Shown piece by piece: positions 6,990-13,461 of a stretch of 13,481 bases of DNA; within the stretch, counting starts at the first letter, position 1; the number at the start of each line of letters is the position of its first letter. A model generated the notes under the pieces. That model did no database searches and was not told the DNA's origin. It worked only from the letters and a program-made list of their open reading frames with translations. Origin of the DNA: JBAYVY01 sp041674345 (lineage in GTDB: Bacteria > Planctomycetota > Phycisphaerae > Phycisphaerales > Zrk34). The translations under genes were made by a program, and so were the position numbers. Where the stretch lies: the NCBI GenBank assembly GCA_041674345.1, contig JBAYVY010000055.1, positions 1 through 13,481 on the forward strand, written 5' to 3'.

Positions 6990-7019
6990 TTGGCATTCCT
7001 TCCGCCTTGGCCCTATCAT
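6990..7019 (+). promoter_or_regulatory. Candidate sigma-70 promoter of ybeY
   Basis: TTGGCA (6990-6995) and TATCAT (7014-7019) are separated by 18 bp, and each matches the consensus at five of six positions. Transcription would start near 7026, about 26 nt before the ybeY ATG. It lies just downstream of the REP-like element, so it would restore expression of ybeY and corC after the insertion. Confidence 0.5.
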
Positions 7020-7051
7020 GGTGCGGCTCGGTCGGAGCCGAGTTTCCCGCC

Positions 7052-7624
7052 ATGAGCAACATCGCTTCCAAAACCACACCACGCCGCACCCCCGCCCCCG
7101 GAAGTGCGCCCGATGGCGGTCATCGTCGTCTGCACATCGCCCAGGCCGTAGGGCTTAAGCCCTACGGCCCCCGGCCCGACGTTCGCCGGCTCAAATCGCA
7201 TCTGCTCGCCGCGATCACCCAACTCGGCGTCTCGCTCGAAGACCTGACCATCATCATCGTCAACGACGAAAAAATGAGCGACCTCCACCTGCGATACACC
7301 GGCGTCGAAGGCACCACCGACGCGCTCACCTTCGACCTGAGCGATGAACCTCCTCTCCCCCTGGGAGAGGGCCGGGGTGAGGGGACGACGGCGCGCGGCG
7401 CACGTTTGCTCGAAGGCGAAATCTACATCTGCCACGATGAAGCGCTCCGACAGGCGGCGGCGCGCGGTCACGACGTGCAGCATGAACTGTTGCTTTACGC
7501 CCTGCATGGCGTGTTGCATCTGATGGGATACGACGATCACGAACCGGCCGATCACAAGGCGATGCACGCCGAGGAGGACCGCGTCTTGCAAGCCATCGGC
7601 GTGGGAAGGGTGTTCAGGAAATAG
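7052..7624 (+). CDS. ybeY: Endoribonuclease YbeY with in-frame repeat insertions
   Basis: A 190-residue metalloprotein for 16S rRNA 3'-end maturation and ribosome quality control. The zinc-binding signature HGVLHLMGYDDH lies near residues 152-163, and the core strand motif (IIIVNDEKMSDLHLRYTG) is intact. The protein is longer than the usual 150-160 residues because of three additions. One is an N-terminal extension of about 25 residues. The second, AVGLKPYG, is encoded by a perfect 26-bp palindrome (7144-7169). The third, about PPLPLGEGRGEG, is encoded by a CCTCTCCC-type repeat (7352-7384) in the loop between the DALTFDL strand and the LLEGEIYI strand. All keep the frame, so the gene is probably functional. 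The ATG at 7052 is the best start, although there is no good Shine-Dalgarno. The frame is open upstream into the HNH region, but there it shows only shadow sequence. Confidence 0.88.
   Translation: MSNIASKTTPRRTPAPGSAPDGGHRRLHIAQAVGLKPYGPRPDVRRLKSHLLAAITQLGVSLEDLTIIIVNDEKMSDLHLRYTGVEGTTDALTFDLSDEPPLPLGEGRGEGTTARGARLLEGEIYICHDEALRQAAARGHDVQHELLLYALHGVLHLMGYDDHEPADHKAMHAEEDRVLQAIGVGRVFRK
7144..7169. repeat. Perfect 26-bp palindrome inside ybeY
   Basis: Every base from 7144 to 7156 pairs with its mirror from 7169 to 7157, with the centre at CTTAAG. It encodes AVGLKPYG in the ybeY frame, at a point where family members have a short connection. I read it as an inserted REP-type unit. Confidence 0.85.
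7352..7384. repeat. CCTCTCCC/GGGAGAGG repeat inside ybeY
   Basis: An 8-bp stem (7352-7359 with 7363-7370) and a 3-nt loop, followed by a GGGGTGAGGGG tail. The same type of sequence is a common dispersed intergenic repeat in many bacteria (recalled). Here it lies within a coding region and keeps the frame. Confidence 0.75.
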
Positions 7625-7625
7625 C

Positions 7626-7689
7626 GGGTTCGGGGTTCAGGGTTCAGGAACGGCGCGACTGTCTTTCCCGAACCCCGAATCCCGAATCC
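7626..7689. repeat. Inverted heptamer array forming a 23-bp hairpin
   Basis: The left arm (7626-7648) holds three tandem words of the form GGGTTCG/GGGTTCA. The right arm (7667-7689) holds three of the form CCCGAAC/CCCGAAT. They pair at 19 of 23 positions, plus two G-U wobbles as RNA, around an 18-nt loop. The array begins one base after the ybeY stop codon and ends 9 bp before the corC ribosome binding site. Confidence 0.85.
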
Positions 7690-7710
7690 TCTCTTGCGGA
7701 GAACTTGTTC

Positions 7711-9051
7711 GTGGACCGATACGGTTTATGGATGGCGGCTGGCGGCGCGTTGGCGACCTGTTATGTCGGGGCGGTGCATTATGCGTTGCACCATTTCAGC
7801 CGGAGCAAACTGGAAGAGGTACTCGCGGAGCGCCGCAAGTCGCACCGGCTTTCACGTCTGAACGAGATCAACACCTACGTGCTGCTGACGAGCATCATCC
7901 GCACGGTGCTGAATCTGTTGATTTTGCTGGGGTCGATCGCGTTTTTCGCTCCGCCCGATCAGCCGTCGGGATGGGTGGATTTGATGTACGCCTTCGTCAT
8001 CACCGGGGCGGCGATCAGCGTGTTCGCCGTGGGGATACCGCATTCGTGGGGCACGCACGCCGCCGAATCGCTCGTGGCCGGGGCGCTGCCGCTGTTGCAC
8101 GCGGCCAACGTCGTGCTCAAACCGCTGGCGAGTTTCCTGCGCGTCTTCGATCCGTTGGTGCGGCGCATGCTCGGCGTGCCCAAGGCCGCGCCCGACGACA
8201 CCACCGAACTGGAACAGGACATACTCGACGTCGTCACCGAAGGCGAGAAGACCGGCCTGGTCGATAAGCAACAGAAACATATGATCGAAGCCGTGGTCGA
8301 GTTCGGCGCCACCACCGTCGATGAAATCATGACCCCGCGCACCGACGTGGCGGGCATCGACGTCGATGCCTCCTTCGATCAGGTCAAGCAACAGCTTCAG
8401 GATCAGGGACACAGCCGCTTCCCGGTTTACCAGGACAACCTCGATCACATCCTCGGCGTGCTGTACGTCAAGGACTTGCTTCCCTTCATCAGCGTGACCC
8501 GCTTCGCTTGCGGGGGCGAGTCCGGCGCGGCCGGCGCCAAACCGTTCGATCTGCGCAAAATCGTCCGCCCCGCGCTGTTCGTCCCCGAAAGCAAATCCCT
8601 CCGCGATCTGCTGGAGGAAATGCAGTCCCGCAAGGTCCATCTGGCGCTGGTGCTGGACGAATACGGCGGCACCGCCGGGCTGGTCACCATCGAGGACATT
8701 CTCGAAGAAATCGTCGGCGAGATTCAGGACGAATACGACCCCGAAGACACCGACGAACCGGAGATCGTGCGCGTCGATGAACGCATCGCCGACATCGACG
8801 GACGCGCCCGCATCGGCGATGTCAACGACGCGCTGGACATCGACCTGCCGGAGGATGAAGACTACGACACGATCGGCGGGTTCGTGTTCGCCTCGCTGGG
8901 TCACATCCCCGAAGTCGGCGAAAGTTTCAACCTTCAAAACCTTCGCTTCACCGTCACCGCCGCCCAACGCACCAAGGTCAATCAGGTGCGGCTGGAACAA
9001 CTCGACGTCGAATCCGCCGGCGAAAACGCCGATCCACGCGCCGAGGAATAG
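7711..9051 (+). CDS. corC: CorC/HlyC-family CBS-domain membrane protein
   Basis: A 446-residue protein from the GTG at 7711, chosen because GGAG at 7698-7701 is 9 nt upstream; a TTG at 7705 is only 3 nt away. The N-terminal DUF21-like part has about four membrane helices (residues 7-25, 50-75, 87-112, 118-142). A CBS pair follows at about 195-335, with EIMTPRTDVAGID and LVLDEYGGTAGLVTIEDILEEIVGEI, then a CorC_HlyC transporter-associated domain of about 80 residues near the end. Family members are linked to Mg2+/Co2+ homeostasis. A 15-20 residue segment (SVTRFACGGESGAAGA) between the CBS repeats looks inserted, because the expected sequence runs from KDLLPF straight to PFDLRK. It is the last rightward gene of the cluster and converges on vapC. 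Confidence 0.9.
   Translation: MDRYGLWMAAGGALATCYVGAVHYALHHFSRSKLEEVLAERRKSHRLSRLNEINTYVLLTSIIRTVLNLLILLGSIAFFAPPDQPSGWVDLMYAFVITGAAISVFAVGIPHSWGTHAAESLVAGALPLLHAANVVLKPLASFLRVFDPLVRRMLGVPKAAPDDTTELEQDILDVVTEGEKTGLVDKQQKHMIEAVVEFGATTVDEIMTPRTDVAGIDVDASFDQVKQQLQDQGHSRFPVYQDNLDHILGVLYVKDLLPFISVTRFACGGESGAAGAKPFDLRKIVRPALFVPESKSLRDLLEEMQSRKVHLALVLDEYGGTAGLVTIEDILEEIVGEIQDEYDPEDTDEPEIVRVDERIADIDGRARIGDVNDALDIDLPEDEDYDTIGGFVFASLGHIPEVGESFNLQNLRFTVTAAQRTKVNQVRLEQLDVESAGENADPRAEE
8498..8514. repeat. Small palindrome within corC
   Basis: CCCGC and GCGGG flank TTCGCTT. The GCTTCGC core recalls the GCGAAGCG core of the REP-like element at 6727-6955. It encodes part of the extra segment between the two CBS motifs. 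Confidence 0.5.
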
Positions 9052-9070
9052 GCCCGCTTCACATCCGCCC

Positions 9071-9109
9071 GCCCGCTTTCAGGGCGTGTTGCCCAAGGGG
9101 GTTGCGGGC
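9071..9109. terminator. Possible bidirectional terminator structure between convergent genes
   Basis: Two nested inverted repeats: GCCCGC (9071-9076) with GCGGGC (9104-9109), and inside them GGGC (9082-9085) with GCCC (9091-9094). They lie in the 111-bp gap between the ends of corC and vapC. No T-run is present, so the terminator role is only suggested by position. Confidence 0.3.
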
Positions 9110-9162
9110 GAGGGAATTGCGGCGGGAACCGGGGCGGCTGATGGAGGGGATCGGATTCATCA

Positions 9163-9492
9163 TCATGCCGCACGGCTTGCGGGAACGTGCTGAACGGTCG
9201 CATCGCATATGCAACGATCCCCTGGAACAAAACCACGGCGAGGGCGCAGATCGGCGAGAATCTGGGCGGTGGTTTTTCGTCCGCGCGGGGCGCGGTCGAA
9301 GTCGGCGTCGAAACTGACAACCCGCAAATCGAACAATTCCGCGGCGAGGGACTGAACGGAGTGAATGGAGAAATCCGTCACGTTGAGAGCCGCCAAATCC
9401 ATTTGTGCGAAAAAGGTCCGCACCTCAGCGGCGCGGTCCTGTTGGAGCAACAACTCCACGAAGATGTTGGTGTCAATCAGAAGGTTTTCCAC
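9163..9492 (-). pseudogene. PIN-domain toxin (VapC type) with its middle deleted
   Basis: A 109-residue ORF from the GTG at 9492, overlapping the antitoxin end by 20 nt. The N-terminus (LLIDTNIFVELLLQQDRAAEV, with the first acidic residue D7, through NVTDFSIHSV at residues 37-46) is that of a PIN ribonuclease. It then jumps directly to the C-terminal part LRVVSFDADFDRAPRGRK (56-73). About 50-60 residues expected between them are missing, including the second and third acidic active-site residues. The frame survives the join. After residue 80 the tail is not recognisable. Intact relatives have about 130-150 residues. I infer an inactive toxin remnant. The breakpoint lies near plus-strand position 9350. 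Confidence 0.75.
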
Positions 9493-9703
9493 TCCGCCAT
9501 TCCATCGCTTGGTGCTGCAATTCAACAGACGTGTAGCGGTCCCGTAAATGACTCAAGCCCCCGGCCCAGTCCAGTCGCAGGCGGCCACGAACAGTCGGTT
9601 CGGTTCGCTCCGTGCGACCGGCCAGGAATTCGGCGAAGTCCTCCGGTTCCCGAAGCTGATTCGAGTCGAGCTTCTCCACAAGCTGTTTCAGGCGGGGTGT
9701 CAT
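9473..9703 (-). CDS. VapB-like antitoxin (DUF2281-like)
   Basis: A 76-residue protein from the ATG at 9703 (a TTG at 9709 would add two residues). It begins MTPRLKQLVEKLDSNQL and ends with the family-type C-terminus LRDRYTSVELQHQAMEWR, the part that usually docks into a PIN toxin. The middle (about residues 25-45) is arginine-rich. It is preceded after 20 nt by lysC on the same strand and overlaps the toxin remnant, the usual antitoxin-then-toxin order. It appears intact although its toxin is broken. No separate promoter is visible, and it may be read through from lysC. Confidence 0.75.
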   Translation of the reverse strand: MTPRLKQLVEKLDSNQLREPEDFAEFLAGRTERTEPTVRGRLRLDWAGGLSHLRDRYTSVELQHQAMEWRSGKPSD

Positions 9704-9723
9704 GGCCAACCATGATATCGGCG

Positions 9724-11040
9724 TTATGGCACGAAGGCGTGATAGATCGCGTTGACGGCTTTTTCAAAGTCGGCGGATTGCACGCCGACGATGATGTTCA
9801 GTTCGCTGGAACCCTGGTCGATCATGCGGATGTTCACGCCGGCGGCGGCAAGGGCGCCGAAGAGCTTGGCGGCCATGCCGGGGGTGTACGCCATGCCGCG
9901 ACCGACGGTGGCGATCAGCGCCATGTCGCCGTACACATCCATCGCGTCGGGTTTGCAATCGGCGCGAATCTGTTCGAGCATGGATTCGAGTTTGCCCCTG
10001 ATTTGATTGTCGGCGATGACGACGCTGAGCGTGTCGATGCCCGACGGCATATGCTCGAAGCTGACGCCGTGGTCTTCGAGGACGGAGAGGAATCGCCGGG
10101 CGAAGCCGATCTCGGCGTTCATCAGGGACTTGTCGAGGGCGATGACGGTGAAGTCTTTTCGCCCGGCGATGCCGGTGATGGTGTGCTGGTGCGAGATGGG
10201 ATCGGCGTCGCGCACGATCAAGGTGCCGGGGTGATCGGGCGCGTTGGTGTTGCGGATGTTGACGGGGATGCCGGCCTGTCGCACGGGGAAGATCGCTTCA
10301 TCGTGCAGGACGGTGGCGCCCATGTAGGCCAGTTCGCGGAGTTCGGAGTAGGTGACGACGTCGATGGTTTTGGGATGTTCGACGACGCGGGGGTCGGCCA
10401 TGAGCAGGCCGGAAACGTCGGTCCAGTTTTCATAGACGGATGCGGCAGCACCGCGCGCGACGATGGAGCCGGTGATGTCGGATCCGCCGCGGCTGAAGGT
10501 TTTGATTTGTCCGTCGGGGGTCGATCCGTAGAAGCCGGGCACGACGGCGCGGGGGTGCTGGTGGAGGCGGGCGGTCATGGCGATCTGCGTGCGTTCGGCG
10601 TCGAAGCGGCCGGCGTCGTTGAAGTGGATGCACTCGGCGGGGTCCACGAAGTCGTAGCCCAGCAGGTCGGCCAGGATCAGGCCGTTGAGATATTCGCCGC
10701 GGCTGGCGGTGTAATCGGCGCTGGCGCCGGCGGCGATGTCGTGACGGATTTTCGCCAGGTGGGACTTGAGGTTCAGCGACAGTTTCAGATCGGCGACGAT
10801 TTGCAGATAGCGATCAGCGATCAGGTTGAAAGTTTGATCGAAGCCCACGCGCTGTTGGGCGGCGGCGTGGCAGAGATAGAGCAGGTCGGTGATCTTCTGG
10901 TCGTCCTTGTGCCGCTTGCCCGGCGCGGAGGGCACGACGAAGCAACGCGCCGCGTCGGCCCCAATGATCGCGGCCACCTTGCGGAACTGACCGGCGTCGG
11001 CCAGCGAGGAACCACCGAACTTGGCGACTTTCACGGACAT
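9724..11040 (-). CDS. lysC: Aspartate kinase
   Basis: A 438-residue monofunctional aspartate kinase, which phosphorylates L-aspartate in the first step of lysine, threonine, methionine and diaminopimelate synthesis in the cytosol. The kinase domain opens with VAKFGGSSLADAG (residues 5-17) and contains TFSRGGSDITGS near 181-192 and MADPRVV further on. Two ACT domains fill roughly residues 295-438 (starting about ITGIAGRKDFTVIAL, and again at MALIATVGRGMAY) and usually sense the end-product amino acid. The ATG at 11040 is preferred over an upstream in-frame codon at 11073, because GGAGG lies 5 nt before it (11046-11050) and the protein starts at the first beta strand. It has its own promoter (11104-11131) and a leader hairpin. 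The vapBC remnant follows 20 nt after the stop. Confidence 0.93.
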   Translation of the reverse strand: MSVKVAKFGGSSLADAGQFRKVAAIIGADAARCFVVPSAPGKRHKDDQKITDLLYLCHAAAQQRVGFDQTFNLIADRYLQIVADLKLSLNLKSHLAKIRHDIAAGASADYTASRGEYLNGLILADLLGYDFVDPAECIHFNDAGRFDAERTQIAMTARLHQHPRAVVPGFYGSTPDGQIKTFSRGGSDITGSIVARGAAASVYENWTDVSGLLMADPRVVEHPKTIDVVTYSELRELAYMGATVLHDEAIFPVRQAGIPVNIRNTNAPDHPGTLIVRDADPISHQHTITGIAGRKDFTVIALDKSLMNAEIGFARRFLSVLEDHGVSFEHMPSGIDTLSVVIADNQIRGKLESMLEQIRADCKPDAMDVYGDMALIATVGRGMAYTPGMAAKLFGALAAAGVNIRMIDQGSSELNIIVGVQSADFEKAVNAIYHAFVP

Positions 11041-11058
11041 GGAATCCTCCGAGGAAGG

Positions 11059-11071
11059 GGCACTTCGTGCC
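11059..11071 (-). promoter_or_regulatory. Hairpin in the lysC leader
   Basis: GGCAC and GTGCC pair around a 3-nt loop, 8 nt upstream of the GGAGG ribosome binding site in the lysC message. It may influence translation or may be another small palindromic repeat. The leader is too short for a known lysine riboswitch, and I see no such fold. Confidence 0.4.
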
Positions 11072-11103
11072 ACCCGCTAAACCCCCGGAAGTTTCACGGC
11101 CAC

Positions 11104-11131
11104 ATCATAGCGGCGGATCGGCGAACCTCAA
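11104..11131 (-). promoter_or_regulatory. Promoter of lysC
   Basis: On the minus strand, TTGAGG (11126-11131) and TATGAT (11104-11109) are separated by 16 bp, both close to the sigma-70 consensus. Transcription would start near 11097 and give a leader of about 57 nt. Confidence 0.6.
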
Positions 11132-11262
11132 CCGGGCGCGATTCCCCTATTTTCACATGCCGACCGTTAAGAAACGGTTTAAGGTCCGCAATGTCGCAAT
11201 TTTTATTTGCGAATCACTTGCCTTGGCCGGTTCATGGGGTATGTTTGGCTTGCAGGAGGAGC

Positions 11263-11284
11263 CCCACCTACGGGTGGGTTTTTT
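11263..11284 (+). terminator. Intrinsic terminator on the plus strand with no gene upstream
   Basis: CCCACC (11263-11268) and GGTGGG (11273-11278) flank the loop TACG and are followed directly by six T. This is a textbook rho-independent terminator for rightward transcription, but the genes on both sides read leftward. Upstream in the same gap are two weak hairpins (11163-11178 and 11195-11211). The rest of 11132-11262 shows no gene. Confidence 0.6.
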
Positions 11285-11296
11285 ATTGGGGGGGGT

Positions 11297-11410
11297 GGAA
11301 GCGATGAGCGATGAGGAGAAACGGCTCTGATCGTATTTCGCGGCTGTTCCCGGTAGCCCGGCACAACCCCGTTTCACCTCATCGCTCGTCGCTCATCACT
11401 CATCGCTTCC
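11297..11410. repeat. Inverted heptamer array at the 3' end of typA
   Basis: The left arm (11297-11324) has two GCGATGA words and the right arm (11379-11410) has four related words on the opposite strand. Flanking bases (GGAA and GAAACGG types) pair as well. The arms therefore differ by exactly two 7-bp units. The right arm ends one base before the typA stop codon. The words are the same as at 85-105, at the end of cinA. Confidence 0.8.
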
Positions 11411-13249
11411 TCACACTTCCACGCTCGCGGCCCGCCGCGATTCCTTTTTGCGATCCGCTTCCTTCAACATCCTCTTCCTCATACGGATCGACTTGGGCGT
11501 GATCTCGACCAGTTCATCTTCCTCGATGTATTCCAGCGCGGCTTCCATCGACAACTTGCGGGCACCCTTGAGGACCACGGTGGCCTCCTTGTTGGCGTTG
11601 CGCATGTTGGTCAGTTTCTTGCCGCGGGTGATGTTGACGGTGATGTCGTTTTCCTTGCAGTGTTCGCCGACGATCTGGCCTTCGTACACCGCGTCGCCCG
11701 GCGCGACGAAGAAGGTGCCGCGATCCGACAGGTTTTCCAGGGCGTAGGCGGTGACCTGGCCGGACTCGATGGCGAGGATGACGCCGTTGATGCGACCGCC
11801 GATCGGGCCGCGATATTCGTCGTAGCGTTCAAAGACGTGGTGCATGATGGCTTCGCCGCCGGTGGCGGTGAGCATTCGGTTGCGCATGCCGATCAGTCCG
11901 CGAGCGGGGATGTCGAAGTTCAGATGGGTCATGGAGCCGCGTTGCTCCATTTTGAGCATTTCGGCTTTTCGCTCGCCGCAGAGCATCATCACCGGGCCGA
12001 CCGAATCGGAGGGAACATCGACGACCAGTCGTTCGATGGGTTCCAGTTCCCTGCCGTCCTGTTTGTGAAAGATGACGTGGGGTTTGCCGACGGTCAGCTC
12101 GAAACCCTCCCGCCGCATGTTTTCCAGCAGGATGCCCAGGTGCAACATGCCCCGGCCGGAGACGTGCCATTCATCGGCCGGGCCGTCGAATCGCACCTTG
12201 AGCGCGACGTTGGATTGCAATTCGCGTTCGAGGCGTTCACGCACCTGCCGGCTGGTGACGTACTGGCCTTCCTGTCCGACGAACGGGCCGTCGTTGATGC
12301 GGAAGGTCATGTCCAGCGTGGGTTCATCGACATGCACGGCGGCCAGCGCGACGGGGTTCGCCGGGTCGGCCAGCGTGTCGCCGATTTCGACTTTCTCCAA
12401 CCCCACGACGGCACAAATGTCGCCGGCGAGAATCTCATCGACTTCGACTTTGCCCAGCCCGTCGAACTGAAAAAGTTGCTGGACGCGCATCTGCTTGCGC
12501 TTGCCGTGACGGTCGATGGACATGACCGACTGCCCGGACTTGATCTTGCCGGCGAACACACGCCCCACCCCGATGCGCCCGACGTATTCCGAGTAATCCA
12601 GCGTGGTCACCAGCATTTGCAGCGGCGCGTTCACATCGAAGTTCGGCGCGGGCACGTGCTTCATGATCGCCTCGAACAATTCGTGCATGTCCGTGGCGGG
12701 ATGGTTGTAATCATGCGCCGCCCAGCCCTCGCGCGCCGAAGCGAAAATCACCGGGAAATCCAGCGCGTGATCGTTCGCGCCCAGTTCCACCAGCAGGTCG
12801 AACACCTCATCGACCACCGCGTCCGGCCGCCGCTCCGGGCGATCCATCTTGTTAATCACCACGATGGGTTTCAATCCCTCCGCCAGCGCCTTGCCAAGCA
12901 CGAAGCGCGTCTGCGGCATGGGGCCGTCGATGCAATCGACGACCAGCAACACCCCGTCAGCCATTTTCAAAACGCGCTCGACTTCGCCGCCGAAGTCAGC
13001 GTGGCCGGGCGTATCGACGATGTTGATGTGGACGACATCGCCGTCGCGGGTGGTGTAACGGATGGCGCAGTTTTTGGAAAGGATCGTGATGCCTCGCTCT
13101 TTTTCGAGCGGGTTGGAATCCATGATGAGTTCGCGGCCGTCCAGTTCGCCGGTGCGGAACTGGCCGGACTGTCGGAGGAGCTGATCGACCAGGGACGTTT
13201 TGCCGTGATCGACGTGCGCGATGATCGCGATGTTGCGGATTTGCTGCAT
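11411..13249 (-). CDS. typA: Translational GTPase TypA/BipA
   Basis: A 612-residue ribosome-associated GTPase of the EF-G type, involved in ribosome assembly and stress adaptation. The GTPase domain keeps all its motifs: AHVDHGKT at residues 11-18, RGITI, DTPGHADFGGEVERV, NKMD and a SARE G5 motif. Domain II (ALDYSEYVGRIGVGRV-type region, here TTLDYSEYVGRIGVGRV), the EF-G-like domains III and V, and the BipA-specific C-terminus (IEEDELVEITPKSIRMRKR) follow. Length matches the family. The ATG at 13249 fits the family start MQQIRNIAIIAHVDHGK, while upstream in-frame codons to 13309 run through repeat sequence. No Shine-Dalgarno is visible; a heptamer array lies directly upstream. lysC begins about 370 bp downstream from its own promoter. 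Confidence 0.95.
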   Translation of the reverse strand: MQQIRNIAIIAHVDHGKTSLVDQLLRQSGQFRTGELDGRELIMDSNPLEKERGITILSKNCAIRYTTRDGDVVHINIVDTPGHADFGGEVERVLKMADGVLLVVDCIDGPMPQTRFVLGKALAEGLKPIVVINKMDRPERRPDAVVDEVFDLLVELGANDHALDFPVIFASAREGWAAHDYNHPATDMHELFEAIMKHVPAPNFDVNAPLQMLVTTLDYSEYVGRIGVGRVFAGKIKSGQSVMSIDRHGKRKQMRVQQLFQFDGLGKVEVDEILAGDICAVVGLEKVEIGDTLADPANPVALAAVHVDEPTLDMTFRINDGPFVGQEGQYVTSRQVRERLERELQSNVALKVRFDGPADEWHVSGRGMLHLGILLENMRREGFELTVGKPHVIFHKQDGRELEPIERLVVDVPSDSVGPVMMLCGERKAEMLKMEQRGSMTHLNFDIPARGLIGMRNRMLTATGGEAIMHHVFERYDEYRGPIGGRINGVILAIESGQVTAYALENLSDRGTFFVAPGDAVYEGQIVGEHCKENDITVNITRGKKLTNMRNANKEATVVLKGARKLSMEAALEYIEEDELVEITPKSIRMRKRMLKEADRKKESRRAASVEV

Positions 13250-13252
13250 ATC

Positions 13253-13280
13253 AGTTTCGGGGTTCGAGTTTAGGGTTTCG
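13253..13280. repeat. Heptamer array in the typA leader
   Basis: Four tandem 7-bp words of the forms AGTTTCG, GGGTTCG, AGTTTAG and GGTTTCG. The array ends three bases before the typA ATG and occupies the place where a ribosome binding site would be expected. Confidence 0.65.
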
Positions 13281-13304
13281 AGCGGGAGGCGTACCGAGCC
13301 AAGC

Positions 13305-13310
13305 ATCATA
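13305..13310 (-). promoter_or_regulatory. Candidate -10 box of typA
   Basis: TATGAT on the minus strand, the same hexamer as in the lysC promoter. It would give a leader of about 50 nt containing the heptamer array. No good -35 box is seen. Confidence 0.4.
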
Positions 13311-13334
13311 GTGCGAAAAGGGACTTGGGGCCAG

Positions 13335-13360
13335 GGGCTTGGCTGGCAGGGCTTGGCTGG
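13335..13360. repeat. Two tandem copies of GGGCTTGGCTGG
   Basis: Identical 12-bp copies at 13335-13346 and 13349-13360, with a 14-bp period (twice seven). They lie between the divergent starts of typA and the gene at the right edge. Nothing else is recognisable in this gap. Confidence 0.6.
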
Positions 13361-13461
13361 GGGTGCATGACAGTTTTCGCGGGGGGATAGCCGACAAGAT
13401 GTAGTGGTGGGTCGCCCCGGACGGCGATCCGACGGCAGCCAACGAGCAAGGAGGTTCCATC

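Noticed and set aside
6560..7051. 5' extension of ybeY into the nuclease gene and the REP-like element
   Set aside because: The frame happens to stay open, but it overlaps a real gene and palindromic repeats. A promoter lies at 6990-7019 and the family N-terminus fits the ATG at 7052.
11041..11100. Lysine riboswitch upstream of lysC
   Set aside because: The leader is only about 57 nt, with one small hairpin and none of the L-box elements.
9187..11307. Long rightward open frame opposite lysC
   Set aside because: It is the mirror of a strongly conserved aspartate kinase in high-GC DNA. The translation is low-complexity (rich in Gly, Asp, Val, Ala) with no domain motif and no ribosome binding site.
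11157..11330. Small rightward ORF starting MPTVKKRFKV
   Set aside because: It runs through the intrinsic terminator hairpin and into the heptamer array, and has no ribosome binding site.
11660..13273. Long rightward open frame opposite typA
   Set aside because: Same reason: a shadow of a conserved GTPase gene, with histidine- and aspartate-rich sequence typical of antisense frames.
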